Positions 1 to 7,007 of a DNA stretch of 22,749 bases are shown piece after piece. A program made the translations under genes and the position numbers. Numbering within the stretch: position 1 is the first letter of the stretch; each line of letters starts with the position of its first letter. Under the pieces are notes generated by a model. It had not been told where the DNA came from. It was given only the letters and a program-made list of their open reading frames with translations, and ran no database searches. Origin of the DNA: Candidatus Thalassarchaeaceae archaeon (GTDB lineage: Archaea > Thermoplasmatota > Poseidoniia > Poseidoniales > Thalassarchaeaceae). The stretch is from assembly GCA_013329905.1 (NCBI GenBank), contig DUJH01000021.1:28378-51126 (forward strand), given 5' to 3'.

Positions 1-122
1 CTGGCAAAATCGTGTTTGTGATGGAATGTAGCTACACGAGCCATCATCGTAGTCCAAGCCCCATCTGGTTCGTTGGCTCCATCGATCTCAATCCAATCAC
101 TAACAGACATTGGTCTGGTCAT
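1..122 (-). CDS. 5' part of an unrecognised protein, cut by the left window edge
   Basis: The reverse strand opens with ATG at 122 and stays open to base 1, giving 40 residues beginning MTRPMSVSDW and ending in FHHKHDFA; the stop lies outside. A second ATG at 110 is an equally good start. The gene follows the small membrane protein gene on the same strand after 53 bases and has no obvious Shine-Dalgarno sequence. The V-x-x-FH-x-K pattern near the end faintly resembles the N-terminus of MazG/phosphoribosyl-ATP pyrophosphohydrolase-like proteins, but 40 residues are too few to name a family. Treat as hypothetical. Confidence 0.5.
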   Translation of the reverse strand, partial: MTRPMSVSDWIEIDGANEPDGAWTTMMARVATFHHKHDFA

Positions 123-175
123 ATGACGATGTTGGCCCACGGCGGGCCATCAAATTAGCCGAGCCAAGTTCTGAG

Positions 176-478
176 TTAGAATCGCCCGCCAGGTGGGTTG
201 CGAATCCCTTCATCACCAACGGGCAGAAGATTGACCAGCCCGATAACACCACTCAAAACGAATGAGAGAACTGTGAGGCCGAATATGGTCATTCGATAGT
301 CAGCTTCCGCTGATAATTCGTTGCAATATTCCATATTTGGTTGGTTGTTCAACAAAGGATTGCACTCCAAATCGTGTTCCATTCGAGCCTCGTCCCACCA
401 AGCCATGGTTTCCATTGAGGCAGGGACCAAAAAAATGGCAATAATCGTCAAAACTGCGCCAATCTTCAGATTGTCCAT
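176..478 (-). CDS. small two-helix membrane protein, function unknown
   Basis: A 100-residue protein with two predicted membrane segments. The first is at about residues 5-24 (starting KIGAVLTIIAIFLVP) and the second at about 63-87 (MTIFGLTVLSFVLSGVIGL). Between them lies a hydrophilic, mostly acidic loop of about 35 residues with two Cys (39 and 52) that would be outside if the N-terminus is inside. The short tail ends in NPPGGRF. The ATG at 478 follows the phosphorylase stop by nine bases and has a TGAGGG ribosome-binding sequence six bases upstream, so the two genes are co-transcribed. No family is recognised. It is supported as a gene by its operon position and the clean amphipathic layout. 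Confidence 0.7.
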   Translation of the reverse strand: MDNLKIGAVLTIIAIFLVPASMETMAWWDEARMEHDLECNPLLNNQPNMEYCNELSAEADYRMTIFGLTVLSFVLSGVIGLVNLLPVGDEGIRNPPGGRF

Positions 479-487
479 CTCTGACCC

Positions 488-1240
488 TCACAGATTCGAA
501 AGCAGTGCCTGAATACACGAACGGACGTGAGTCCGCAGAGTGGCCGCCATCGCATCGACGGCGTGATGGTCAATTTCTGCAGATGGGTCGCCGGGAGTTC
601 GACCGGCGGCCCAATTTGATGAGCATGAAATCGCAGCATGAGGAATTCCAGTCTCAGCAACTAATCTACTCTCAGGGCCAAGTGTCATTCCAACAACATC
701 AGCGCCGAGCCTGACCAGTCCATCGATCTCAGCAGGAGATTCAAATTGTGGGCCGACGCACTGAGCGACGACTAACTCCGGAGTGGCTCCCTGCCCTGCA
801 GTTAACGCTTCCAAGCAGATTCCGCTGCCCTTCTCATCAAAAATCGAAGTTCGATCTGCGTGAACTGCGTCATCGTCGTGAAAAGTCCACGGACGAACCG
901 CAAGATCGAGAACATCTGAAGCAACCCCAATCATCCCCGGCGGTAGATCCTCACGCATTGTCCCGACTGAATTAACACTCAGAATGAGGTCAGGGCGGAA
1001 GGAGGCAGCTGCGTGGACATTCGCTCGATATTCAATCTCATGCGGAGGAGTTCTCGATTCATCATCTCGATGGTGACGATCGATGAAGAGAACCTCTCCA
1101 TCACCAGTATCAACTAAGATTGCTGGGACCTGCCCCCACTGTGAATCAATACGAAGTTCTGATGACTCAGTGCCATCAGCGACCATATCGGAAGCAAGAG
1201 CTCCCATTCCAGTTCCACTGAGCACGGCGAGTCGTGTCAC
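488..1240 (-). CDS. MTAP/PNP-family nucleoside phosphorylase, probably S-methyl-5'-thioinosine or 6-oxopurine type
   Basis: Member of the trimeric purine nucleoside phosphorylase / methylthioadenosine phosphorylase family, which splits purine (methylthio)nucleosides with phosphate during purine or methionine salvage in the cytoplasm. Family landmarks in order: N-terminal LAVLSGTGMG phosphate loop, RHH at about 55, PPHEIEYRAN at about 65-74, GPQFESPAE at 163-171, and DVVGMTLGPE at 181-190. The base-recognition position, Asp in adenine-specific MTAP, is Asn209 in SSNWAAG. This resembles bacterial methylthioinosine phosphorylases and PNP, so a 6-oxopurine substrate is inferred. I chose GTG at 1240 (250 residues) because a full GAGGTG site lies six bases upstream and the protein then begins at the phosphate loop as in relatives. 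An in-frame GTG at 1282 would add 14 residues. The gene lies downstream of rps3ae on the same strand. Confidence 0.88.
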   Translation of the reverse strand: MTRLAVLSGTGMGALASDMVADGTESSELRIDSQWGQVPAILVDTGDGEVLFIDRHHRDDESRTPPHEIEYRANVHAAASFRPDLILSVNSVGTMREDLPPGMIGVASDVLDLAVRPWTFHDDDAVHADRTSIFDEKGSGICLEALTAGQGATPELVVAQCVGPQFESPAEIDGLVRLGADVVGMTLGPESRLVAETGIPHAAISCSSNWAAGRTPGDPSAEIDHHAVDAMAATLRTHVRSCIQALLSNL

Positions 1241-1289
1241 GTATCCCACCTCGGGTATCCATTCATGGGCTTGACGGCCCACTGGAACC

Positions 1290-2261
1290 TCACTCTTGTA
1301 GGCGAGCGATGAGATCTGCCTTCTTTCCAGAGACCGGCTTACCGGCCTCCTTCAGGAGTCCCTTGAGCTCTGCCACGGTCATCGAAGCGTAATCAGGCGA
1401 GTCATCGGCATCGGCTTCTGGAGCTTCATCGGCTTCGTCAGCGGGTTCCTCAACAACCTCTTCGACCGCAGAATCTTCTGTTGATTCCTCAGAAGATTCC
1501 TCGTCGGATTCTGCATCACCAGATGTATCCACATTGACCTCAGCCAATTCTGCGGATGCTTCGGCCGCAGCAAGAACGTCGACCTCGACTGAAGAGGCAG
1601 CTGCAGCCGCCTTTTCTTCAGCGTAAATCTCATCAAGAGTAGGTCCGTCTCCACCAGTGACTCCACTCTGCAGAAGTTGGCTACGACGGATCATCGCAGT
1701 TCGGACTGGACTGATGGTAGAGACTGCGTCCTTAATCGCAGCCTCCATGGTTCCATCGAGGACAGCCTTCTGGAGTTGAATCCAAGTGGATGATGCTCCC
1801 ATAGTGAGAATCGCATCGCGCGCTTTCGCTCGCATTGCGGACTTCTGACTCGACTTAACGCGAGATCGTGAAATCAATAGCGGCTTGAAGCGAACGTAGT
1901 AGCCGTCCTCGGTAACAACGTCGACCGTATCGTCAACCTTACCGCGTTCGCGGCGAATCTGACGACGAATGTGATCCTTCTGGACATTGTGGCCGACAAA
2001 CTCGGTGAGGGCATCGCCGCCAACAACATCGGTGATTCGGAAGATGACTTGGACGTGCATCTTCGAAAAGTCGCCATCAAGTTCGTTTTGCATAATATCG
2101 AAAGTACGTCCGACCAATTGTTCGGACTCTTCCGCGATAGTCTCACCGATGATCCGGAATGACCATGGATTACGAGGTGCTCGAATCGTGAACCAGCGCT
2201 TTGACTTCCACTTGTCTCTCTGCTTGCGTGCTGCTGCCCTTGCCTTTGCGCCTTTTGCCAT
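1290..2261 (-). CDS. rps3ae: 30S ribosomal protein eS1 (S3Ae) with acidic linker and C-terminal SAP domain
   Basis: The first ~200 residues are archaeal/eukaryotic small-subunit protein eS1 (S3Ae), located at the platform of the 30S subunit. They have a basic N-terminus (MAKGAKARAAARK), KRWFTIRAP, GRTFDIM, and a core ending near RTAMIRRSQLLQSG. The usual archaeal protein stops there at about 200 residues; this one is 323. The extra part is an Ala/Glu/Asp/Ser-rich linker at about 213-290, then MTVAELKGLLKEAGKPVSGK, typical of a SAP helix-extended-loop-helix nucleic-acid-binding domain, to the end. ATG at 2261 is preferred: AGAGGTG lies six bases before it, and an upstream in-frame GTG (2270) falls inside that ribosome-binding site. 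A TATA-like box lies upstream. It heads the small minus-strand operon with the phosphorylase and membrane protein. Confidence 0.95.
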   Translation of the reverse strand: MAKGAKARAAARKQRDKWKSKRWFTIRAPRNPWSFRIIGETIAEESEQLVGRTFDIMQNELDGDFSKMHVQVIFRITDVVGGDALTEFVGHNVQKDHIRRQIRRERGKVDDTVDVVTEDGYYVRFKPLLISRSRVKSSQKSAMRAKARDAILTMGASSTWIQLQKAVLDGTMEAAIKDAVSTISPVRTAMIRRSQLLQSGVTGGDGPTLDEIYAEEKAAAAASSVEVDVLAAAEASAELAEVNVDTSGDAESDEESSEESTEDSAVEEVVEEPADEADEAPEADADDSPDYASMTVAELKGLLKEAGKPVSGKKADLIARLQE

Positions 2262-2277
2262 CAGAAACACCTCTTAT

Positions 2278-2291
2278 CGGGGGCTACCCCG
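2278..2291 (-). other. short hairpin in the rps3ae leader
   Basis: On the minus strand CGGGG and CCCCG can pair as a five-base stem around a four-base loop. The hairpin sits immediately upstream of the AGAGGTG ribosome-binding site of rps3ae. It would be in the mRNA leader if transcription begins near 2295. Autoregulation of ribosomal protein genes often uses leader structure, but this stem is short and there is no further evidence. Confidence 0.2.
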
Positions 2292-2315
2292 TATGCGAGC
2301 CGAGCGACCTACCTC

Positions 2316-2326
2316 CAGTATATGAA
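2316..2326 (-). promoter_or_regulatory. TATA-like element upstream of rps3ae
   Basis: The minus strand reads TTCATATACTGG here. An archaeal TATA box at this place would start transcription near 2295 and give a leader of about 35 bases containing the AGAGGTG site of rps3ae. The same A/T stretch reads TATATGAA on the plus strand and could also serve the divergent COG1325 gene starting at 2402. This is the only A/T-rich box in the 140-base divergent region. The call rests on sequence resemblance only. Confidence 0.35.
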
Positions 2327-2401
2327 TGAAAGCCTCAGAACGTCCACCTCAGACAGGGGCGCAGCGTCGCCTTCAAGGGCAGCACACTAGTGCAATCGAA
2401 T

Positions 2402-2833
2402 ATGAGTCTACACAGCGCCTCGTGGAGAGTGCATTGCAGTGCTGTGGATGATCTCTCAGTGATAGAGGATTCAATTCAATGGCTCGCAGGTGAAGGTGCT
2501 GAAATATCCCGTGAGCGCTCAAAATCGCATCATGGCGCACCTCAGATGTTGATTGAAGCTAGCATTGGCCGAAAGAAAGGCGCGAAACAGTCCTTCCTAC
2601 GTATGGGGGCGGTCGCGCTGAGCGATTTGCGTTCTGCAGGAATTGCTGACCTCATCGACGAGGATAAGGCACTGCACGTTAGGGTTGACGTCGATGAATT
2701 AGTGCAGGGCAGAATTTCTTTGGCTACCGAAAAAACTCGCAAATTCGCTGTAAAAGGCCGATTCAAGATTGAATCCTACCCCGGACAAGATCCGGTTGAA
2801 ATACTCAATCAGCTCATCGATGATATCGTGTAG
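2402..2833 (+). CDS. COG1325 RNA-binding protein (exosome-associated-type, PF01877)
   Basis: A 143-residue protein matching the archaeal COG1325 / PF01877 family, described as an RNA-binding protein with a double-stranded-RNA-binding-like fold. Recognisable elements are the N-terminal HSASWRVHCSAVDDL strand-helix, SHHGAPQMLIEASIGRKK, and the late LHVRVDVDELVQGRISLA segment. A short extension (AVKGRFKIESYPGQDP...) completes the protein. The role in archaeal RNA processing is not firmly established. ATG at 2402 is preferred over an in-frame GTG at 2390 because family members start at the VSF/ASW strand; there is no clear ribosome-binding site. It is divergent from rps3ae and is followed by ferredoxin after 98 bases. 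Confidence 0.82.
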   Translation: MSLHSASWRVHCSAVDDLSVIEDSIQWLAGEGAEISRERSKSHHGAPQMLIEASIGRKKGAKQSFLRMGAVALSDLRSAGIADLIDEDKALHVRVDVDELVQGRISLATEKTRKFAVKGRFKIESYPGQDPVEILNQLIDDIV

Positions 2834-2931
2834 TCCGACCAGAATCCTCTCAAGCCAATCTGCCAGTGCGAGCCATGAAGCGGTACGAGCCTTGATATGG
2901 ATGCGTAGCACGCGTCTTGATGAGGGATGAG

Positions 2932-3207
2932 ATGACCCACGTAGTGACCAGCGCATGTATTGACCACAAGTACCAAGATTGTGTAGCAGTCTGCCCAGTC
3001 GAGGCATTCAAGGAAGCCGAAAACTACCTCGTTATCGACCCGGATGAGTGTATCGATTGTGCAGCATGTGTCGCTGAGTGCCCAGTCGAGGCTATCTTCG
3101 CGGACACTGATGTCCCTGATGAGGAGTTGGAATGGATCGAGCGTAACGAGAACGAATCACCCGATCTAGAAATCGCCACAGGCGACTCACCAGTCCTCGC
3201 AGATTGA
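2932..3207 (+). CDS. fdxA: 7Fe-type ferredoxin ([3Fe-4S][4Fe-4S])
   Basis: A 91-residue soluble electron carrier closely resembling Azotobacter-type FdI over its first 60 residues. Cluster cysteines: C9, C17 and C21, then C40-x2-C43-x2-C46-x3-C50 followed by Pro. Position 12, the fourth Cys of a normal eight-iron first motif, is His. The first motif therefore has only the three cysteines (C9, C17, C50 by family analogy) of a 3Fe cluster, while C21, C40, C43 and C46 would hold the 4Fe cluster. The C-terminal tail after residue 60 is acidic. ATG at 2932 is chosen because GAGG ends six bases upstream and because relatives begin four residues before the VVTxxC motif. Upstream in-frame TTG 2917 and ATG 2920 are less likely. 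Its redox partner is not evident from the neighbours. Confidence 0.92.
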   Translation: MTHVVTSACIDHKYQDCVAVCPVEAFKEAENYLVIDPDECIDCAACVAECPVEAIFADTDVPDEELEWIERNENESPDLEIATGDSPVLAD

Positions 3208-3271
3208 TACGAGCCTGTCGTCTAACCTGCCTCAGACATAGATTGATGAGTGGATGCCGTGAGGCTCGGGT

Positions 3272-4261
3272 ATGACTCAGCGAGTGGACCTGAATCAGAT
3301 GCGTCACGGCACCGAGTTGCTCAAGCGTGGCTTCGCCAAGATGCAAGAAGGGGGAGTCATCATGGATGTCGTTACAGCCGAGGAGGCTCACATCGCTGAG
3401 GATGCTGGAGCTACATCTGTGATGGCGCTCGAGCGAGTTCCAGCAGATATCCGCTCGAGCGGAGGCGTAGCTCGAATGAGCCACCCTGATTTGATTAAGG
3501 GAATCATCGAGACAACCTCTATTCCGGTGATGGCAAAAGCCAGAATCGGTCACAATGAGGAAGCGAGGGTTCTCGAAACTCTCGGTGTCGATATGGTCGA
3601 TGAATCGGAGGTTCTGACTCCGGCTGATCCATTCTTCCACATCGCCAAGAACGATTTCAACATTCCATTCGTTTGTGGCTGTACTAGTCTCGGCGAGGCA
3701 GTTCGACGCATCGCAGAGGGAGCCGCGATGATGAGGACCAAAGGCGAGGCCGGAACTGGTAATGTTGTCAGCGCGATTCAACACGCCCGTTTAGTGGCCT
3801 CAGAAATAACTCATGCTCAGTCCTCTGGTGAGGATGGACGTGATGCTATGGTGGATGTGATAATGGAAGGATTCCATCGCATTGAGAGAGTTTCTGCATT
3901 CGATATTTCACCCAACACTACCCCCTTCGGTAGCATGGAGGATCTGCGAACCGAAGTTGCTTCCGTCCTTGACGACGTTGCACGCCTCGGGCGCCTTCCC
4001 GTCGTCACTTTCTCCGCAGGAGGAATCGCCACTCCAACCGATGCCGCTTTGATGATGAAACAAGGAATGGACGGCATCTTCGTCGGCTCTGGAATCTTCA
4101 AAAGTTCAGACCCAATTCAAACGGCCGAAGCAATTGTTCTCGCCACTCATCATTTCGAAGATTCAGCGGTTGTCACCGAGGCCAGCACCATGATTGGTGA
4201 ACCAATGCCTGGCCTCGAAATCGAGACACTTGAAGTCCGCTTGCAAGAGCGTGGCTGGTGA
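3272..4261 (+). CDS. pdxS: pyridoxal 5'-phosphate synthase lyase subunit PdxS (Pdx1)
   Basis: PdxS makes pyridoxal 5'-phosphate from ribose 5-phosphate, glyceraldehyde 3-phosphate and ammonia supplied by the glutaminase PdxT. The family signature is complete. Asp32 lies in GGVIMDVV; Lys89 (in IPVMAKARIGH) is the Schiff-base lysine; Lys157 (in MRTKGEAGTGN) is the second catalytic lysine. The phosphate-site glycines follow in FSAGGIATPTDAA and FVGSGIFKS, and the protein ends with the typical RLQERGW. At 329 residues it is about 30 longer than the bacterial enzyme. The extra residues lie at about 178-240, where archaeal Pdx1 such as that of Methanocaldococcus also carries an insertion. TGAGG lies seven bases before ATG 3272. 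No pdxT gene is in the window. Confidence 0.97.
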   Translation: MTQRVDLNQMRHGTELLKRGFAKMQEGGVIMDVVTAEEAHIAEDAGATSVMALERVPADIRSSGGVARMSHPDLIKGIIETTSIPVMAKARIGHNEEARVLETLGVDMVDESEVLTPADPFFHIAKNDFNIPFVCGCTSLGEAVRRIAEGAAMMRTKGEAGTGNVVSAIQHARLVASEITHAQSSGEDGRDAMVDVIMEGFHRIERVSAFDISPNTTPFGSMEDLRTEVASVLDDVARLGRLPVVTFSAGGIATPTDAALMMKQGMDGIFVGSGIFKSSDPIQTAEAIVLATHHFEDSAVVTEASTMIGEPMPGLEIETLEVRLQERGW

Positions 4262-4283
4262 ATTAACTCAGCAACTGCTTGAA

Positions 4284-5318
4284 TCAAACGCGACCACGCG
4301 TTGTTCCGAGACGGCGGCGCTTACCTTTCTGTGGCTTCTTCGAGCGCACCGGCTCACTTTCCTGCTCAGCACCGGTTCCGCCCAATGTCAACGAACCGCT
4401 TTCTAGGAACATCGCCTCAAGCGAACCAGCCAATTCCTCATTCTCAGAAGGTGAACGCAATGCGTCGCGCACGGATTGATTGTGATCGCGAATGGTTTGC
4501 TCTCTCTCATCACGAGCAGCCTTGAGTGAATCGCGAATTTCGTTGACCTGATCGAGCATTCCCTTCATATCAGAATGAACTTCGTCAGCAGCTTTTCGGG
4601 CCTCGACGAATGCATTGTGAAGTCTATCTCCTTCTGCACGTACGAAATCGCGTTCTTCGAACATCGGTTTGATTTCCTCCCAAACAGCATCAGCCTCCTT
4701 GTGACAATCGACCATTGCTTGATGCTCAGCGTCGGCCTCTACCTTGAGTCGCGAGATAGATTCGTCCATATCGCCGAGATCGATTGTAATTGTTTGATAT
4801 TCCTTGGCGGCAGGAAGTAATTCGTTTCTCTTGCCGATGAGTTTCTTGAGTTCCTTCAGAAGCTTGTTCTCATCCATGAGTTTCAAACTTCCATCGGTTT
4901 CCAGCCTGCGCTCGATACGCTCGATTTGACCCTCAGTCTCGGCGAGCTCGATAACAACTGATTTCGTACCACGTTGGTCGTCCCTCCGGCCGCTCTTCTT
5001 GGCGATGAGTTCGCGTATGTGGGATTGGATTTCGTCGCGGCGGGCTTTGTGGACGCGGGCTCTATCACGGATTTCCTTTTGTTGCTCTTTCATCTCATCT
5101 ATCGATTCACGCAGGCTCTTGGCCTGCTCTTGAACCGCGTTACGAGAATCCGCAGCCCTGCGAGCATTTTCGTTGTGTCCATTTCGCTGCTCACGCATGC
5201 GTCGCAGCTTGGTCTCCATCGCGTGTAGACGAGTCCTCAAGTCATCGTCTGGATTGACAGGTTCCTCGGACACGGGCGGGCGACGCGGGTTTCCCTCTTG
5301 AATGGACCTGCCTTTCAT
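4284..5318 (-). CDS. COG1340-like coiled-coil protein A with basic C-terminal tail
   Basis: A 344-residue, almost wholly helical protein. It has a Pro-rich N-terminus, heptad-rich Glu/Arg/Lys coiled coil at about 27-285, a short helix pair (EELAGSLEAMFLESGSL, 294-310), and a basic tail KGKRRRLGTTRGRV. The segment IERIERRLETDGSL...ENKLLKELKKL at about 132-160 resembles the helical-hairpin core of archaeal COG1340 proteins and the equivalent parts of coiled-coil proteins B and D in this window. The tail is nearly the same as in protein C. No membrane segment or enzyme motif is seen. ATG at 5318 is preferred; an in-frame TTG at 5369 would add 17 unlike residues. The gene is last in the minus-strand operon, 78 bases after the membrane protein, and converges with pdxS at a 22-base gap. 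Confidence 0.8.
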   Translation of the reverse strand: MKGRSIQEGNPRRPPVSEEPVNPDDDLRTRLHAMETKLRRMREQRNGHNENARRAADSRNAVQEQAKSLRESIDEMKEQQKEIRDRARVHKARRDEIQSHIRELIAKKSGRRDDQRGTKSVVIELAETEGQIERIERRLETDGSLKLMDENKLLKELKKLIGKRNELLPAAKEYQTITIDLGDMDESISRLKVEADAEHQAMVDCHKEADAVWEEIKPMFEERDFVRAEGDRLHNAFVEARKAADEVHSDMKGMLDQVNEIRDSLKAARDEREQTIRDHNQSVRDALRSPSENEELAGSLEAMFLESGSLTLGGTGAEQESEPVRSKKPQKGKRRRLGTTRGRV

Positions 5319-5396
5319 CACCGGCTGATTAGGAGCCCGAGTTTCCGCGAATGCCGCAGAATTCCGCAAGATTGGGCATTTTCCTTGCCTTGTGGC

Positions 5397-7007
5397 TCAA
5401 AGACCGAGAACCGATCCAATAAACGGTAAAATTGGGGAAAGGATGGCTATCGTTGCCCCTACGATGAATAGCGCACCGGTTGTCATTCGTAGGCGGGAGA
5501 ATAGATCGTTGCGAATCTGTACGGTCAAAACTCTTCCAGAAATCAGGTTTCCATCTGGATCTTCTAAGCGGACTGTCACTGTGGATTCGCCTGTGCCAGC
5601 GGGGAGTAAACTCTGCCAAATTATTCTGGTCGAGGCGAGTAATCGTGGCAGGGTTTGAGTTAGTTCGAGCTGCCCGAGCCCGTCGAATTCGAGTGCCTGA
5701 TGGGGCTCGATGCGCAATCGATATTCGCACTCATTCGGCCGGAAATCAGGAGTCTGTACACGCAAAATCATATCTTGCACTTCATCGGATTGGTTCAAGA
5801 TGAATGCAAAGAGATTCGCTGGGCCAACGACAAGATTCTCCATATCGACATCGAACCAAACTACACCGGTACGCCCCGTCTGCTGACGCATATGCAAGCG
5901 ATCGTGCAAACGGAAGAACGGGGCGCAATCCACCATCGCGCCTGAGAGTAATCGGTCCCAGGTTTCCTGACCAAGTTCCGGGTGGTCGAATAGCCGGTTT
6001 ATCGAATCGGAATCTATCATCGTAGCCAAAGCACTGCGGAATTGCTGCTCGTCGATTAACGAACTACGCTGAAGATGCAGTAAATGTAGCAGTGTCTCCT
6101 GTATTTGGGCCATCGAATGTCCGGACTTGACCTCCGCCTCAACTGTGCGAAGATACTCTGAGATGCGCACCGTCAGCAGCGGGTCAATGTGTGCCTTGAT
6201 TACATCCGAAAACGGACGGCGCAACAAAGCCGGATGGATAGGGGGGGAGAAAGCGCTCAACATCCCCCATGGCTCACTGGCATTGAATCGGGACTGATTC
6301 GAGACGAGGAATGACCCATGTCCCGCAAGCAAAGTCCCCGTTGAGAGAGCGACCAATCTCGGTGACAAATCTCCATCCGGAGTCAACCACAAAGCGATTC
6401 CAAGTAAAGAGGCGGCGAGAAATAGGAAGGTTATCGTCGCCCCTAATTGTCGGCGGGAACCATTGATTGTAGCCCGCATCTCAGCATATCCATGTGAGCT
6501 CTTGAAAGTCAATCCCGCCGTTGTCAACGATTCTGCCTCGTAGCGGAATATCGTGCGCGTGACGGACAGCAAACGGAACAGGAGGAGGAGGAGTGTAATG
6601 TCGGCAACGAGGATGAAAAGCGAGAGGATATGGATGCCAAGATGCATCTCTACCGGAGCAACATCCTGCATATGCAACAACCACCATTCGGGTGTTGAAT
6701 TTCGATACGAATGAGCCAATCCAAAGTTGATTACGACCAAAAGCGGGAGGAATAGAACGAAGCGAATTCCACCACTGATTAGCAGACGATCGATTCTGAG
6801 AAGAGTCCGCTCCTGCGCTCGCAGTCCATCGATTGGGTCGACTGAAGCGCTTCTTGCTGCCGCAACGGCGCCAATAGGAGGGGCTGACAGTGGTGGCGGT
6901 GGTGGAGCAGCGAGAGGATGAGGGGCTTGTTCAGGAGCATCCTCAAGAATCTCTTCCGCCAGTGCCGAGAGGGCTTCATCGAATTTCGAAATATCTTCAT
7001 CTTCCAT
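5397..7007 (-). CDS. five-helix membrane protein with large cytoplasmic/soluble domain, function unknown
   Basis: A 536-residue protein. It starts with an acidic stretch (1-27) and a Pro/Ala-rich linker (28-50). Then come hydrophobic segments at about 80-98, 122-147, 188-208 and 216-234, a soluble region of ~270 residues, and a C-terminal membrane anchor at 508-533. Within the soluble part, residues ~375-500 look like a beta-sandwich (FDVDMENLVVGP...NQSDEVQDMILRVQTP...STVTVRLEDPDGNLISG), similar in style to CARDB/Ig-like domains. An odd number of segments places the ends on opposite sides of the membrane, or one short segment is re-entrant. Its ATG directly follows the TGA of the DtxR-family gene, so translation is coupled. 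I do not recognise the family; the link to the regulator and the secreted zinc-ribbon protein is the only functional clue. Confidence 0.85.
   Translation of the reverse strand: MEDEDISKFDEALSALAEEILEDAPEQAPHPLAAPPPPPLSAPPIGAVAAARSASVDPIDGLRAQERTLLRIDRLLISGGIRFVLFLPLLVVINFGLAHSYRNSTPEWWLLHMQDVAPVEMHLGIHILSLFILVADITLLLLLFRLLSVTRTIFRYEAESLTTAGLTFKSSHGYAEMRATINGSRRQLGATITFLFLAASLLGIALWLTPDGDLSPRLVALSTGTLLAGHGSFLVSNQSRFNASEPWGMLSAFSPPIHPALLRRPFSDVIKAHIDPLLTVRISEYLRTVEAEVKSGHSMAQIQETLLHLLHLQRSSLIDEQQFRSALATMIDSDSINRLFDHPELGQETWDRLLSGAMVDCAPFFRLHDRLHMRQQTGRTGVVWFDVDMENLVVGPANLFAFILNQSDEVQDMILRVQTPDFRPNECEYRLRIEPHQALEFDGLGQLELTQTLPRLLASTRIIWQSLLPAGTGESTVTVRLEDPDGNLISGRVLTVQIRNDLFSRLRMTTGALFIVGATIAILSPILPFIGSVLGL

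Noticed and set aside
133..149. TGGCCC / GGGCCA inverted repeat between the first two minus-strand genes
   Set aside because: Only six-base arms and no T-run after it on the minus strand; too weak to call a terminator.
3092..3784. Long minus-strand open frame (about 230 codons) opposite ferredoxin and pdxS
   Set aside because: It lies antisense to two unmistakable genes and its translation is Ser/His/Arg/Cys-rich with no family resemblance.
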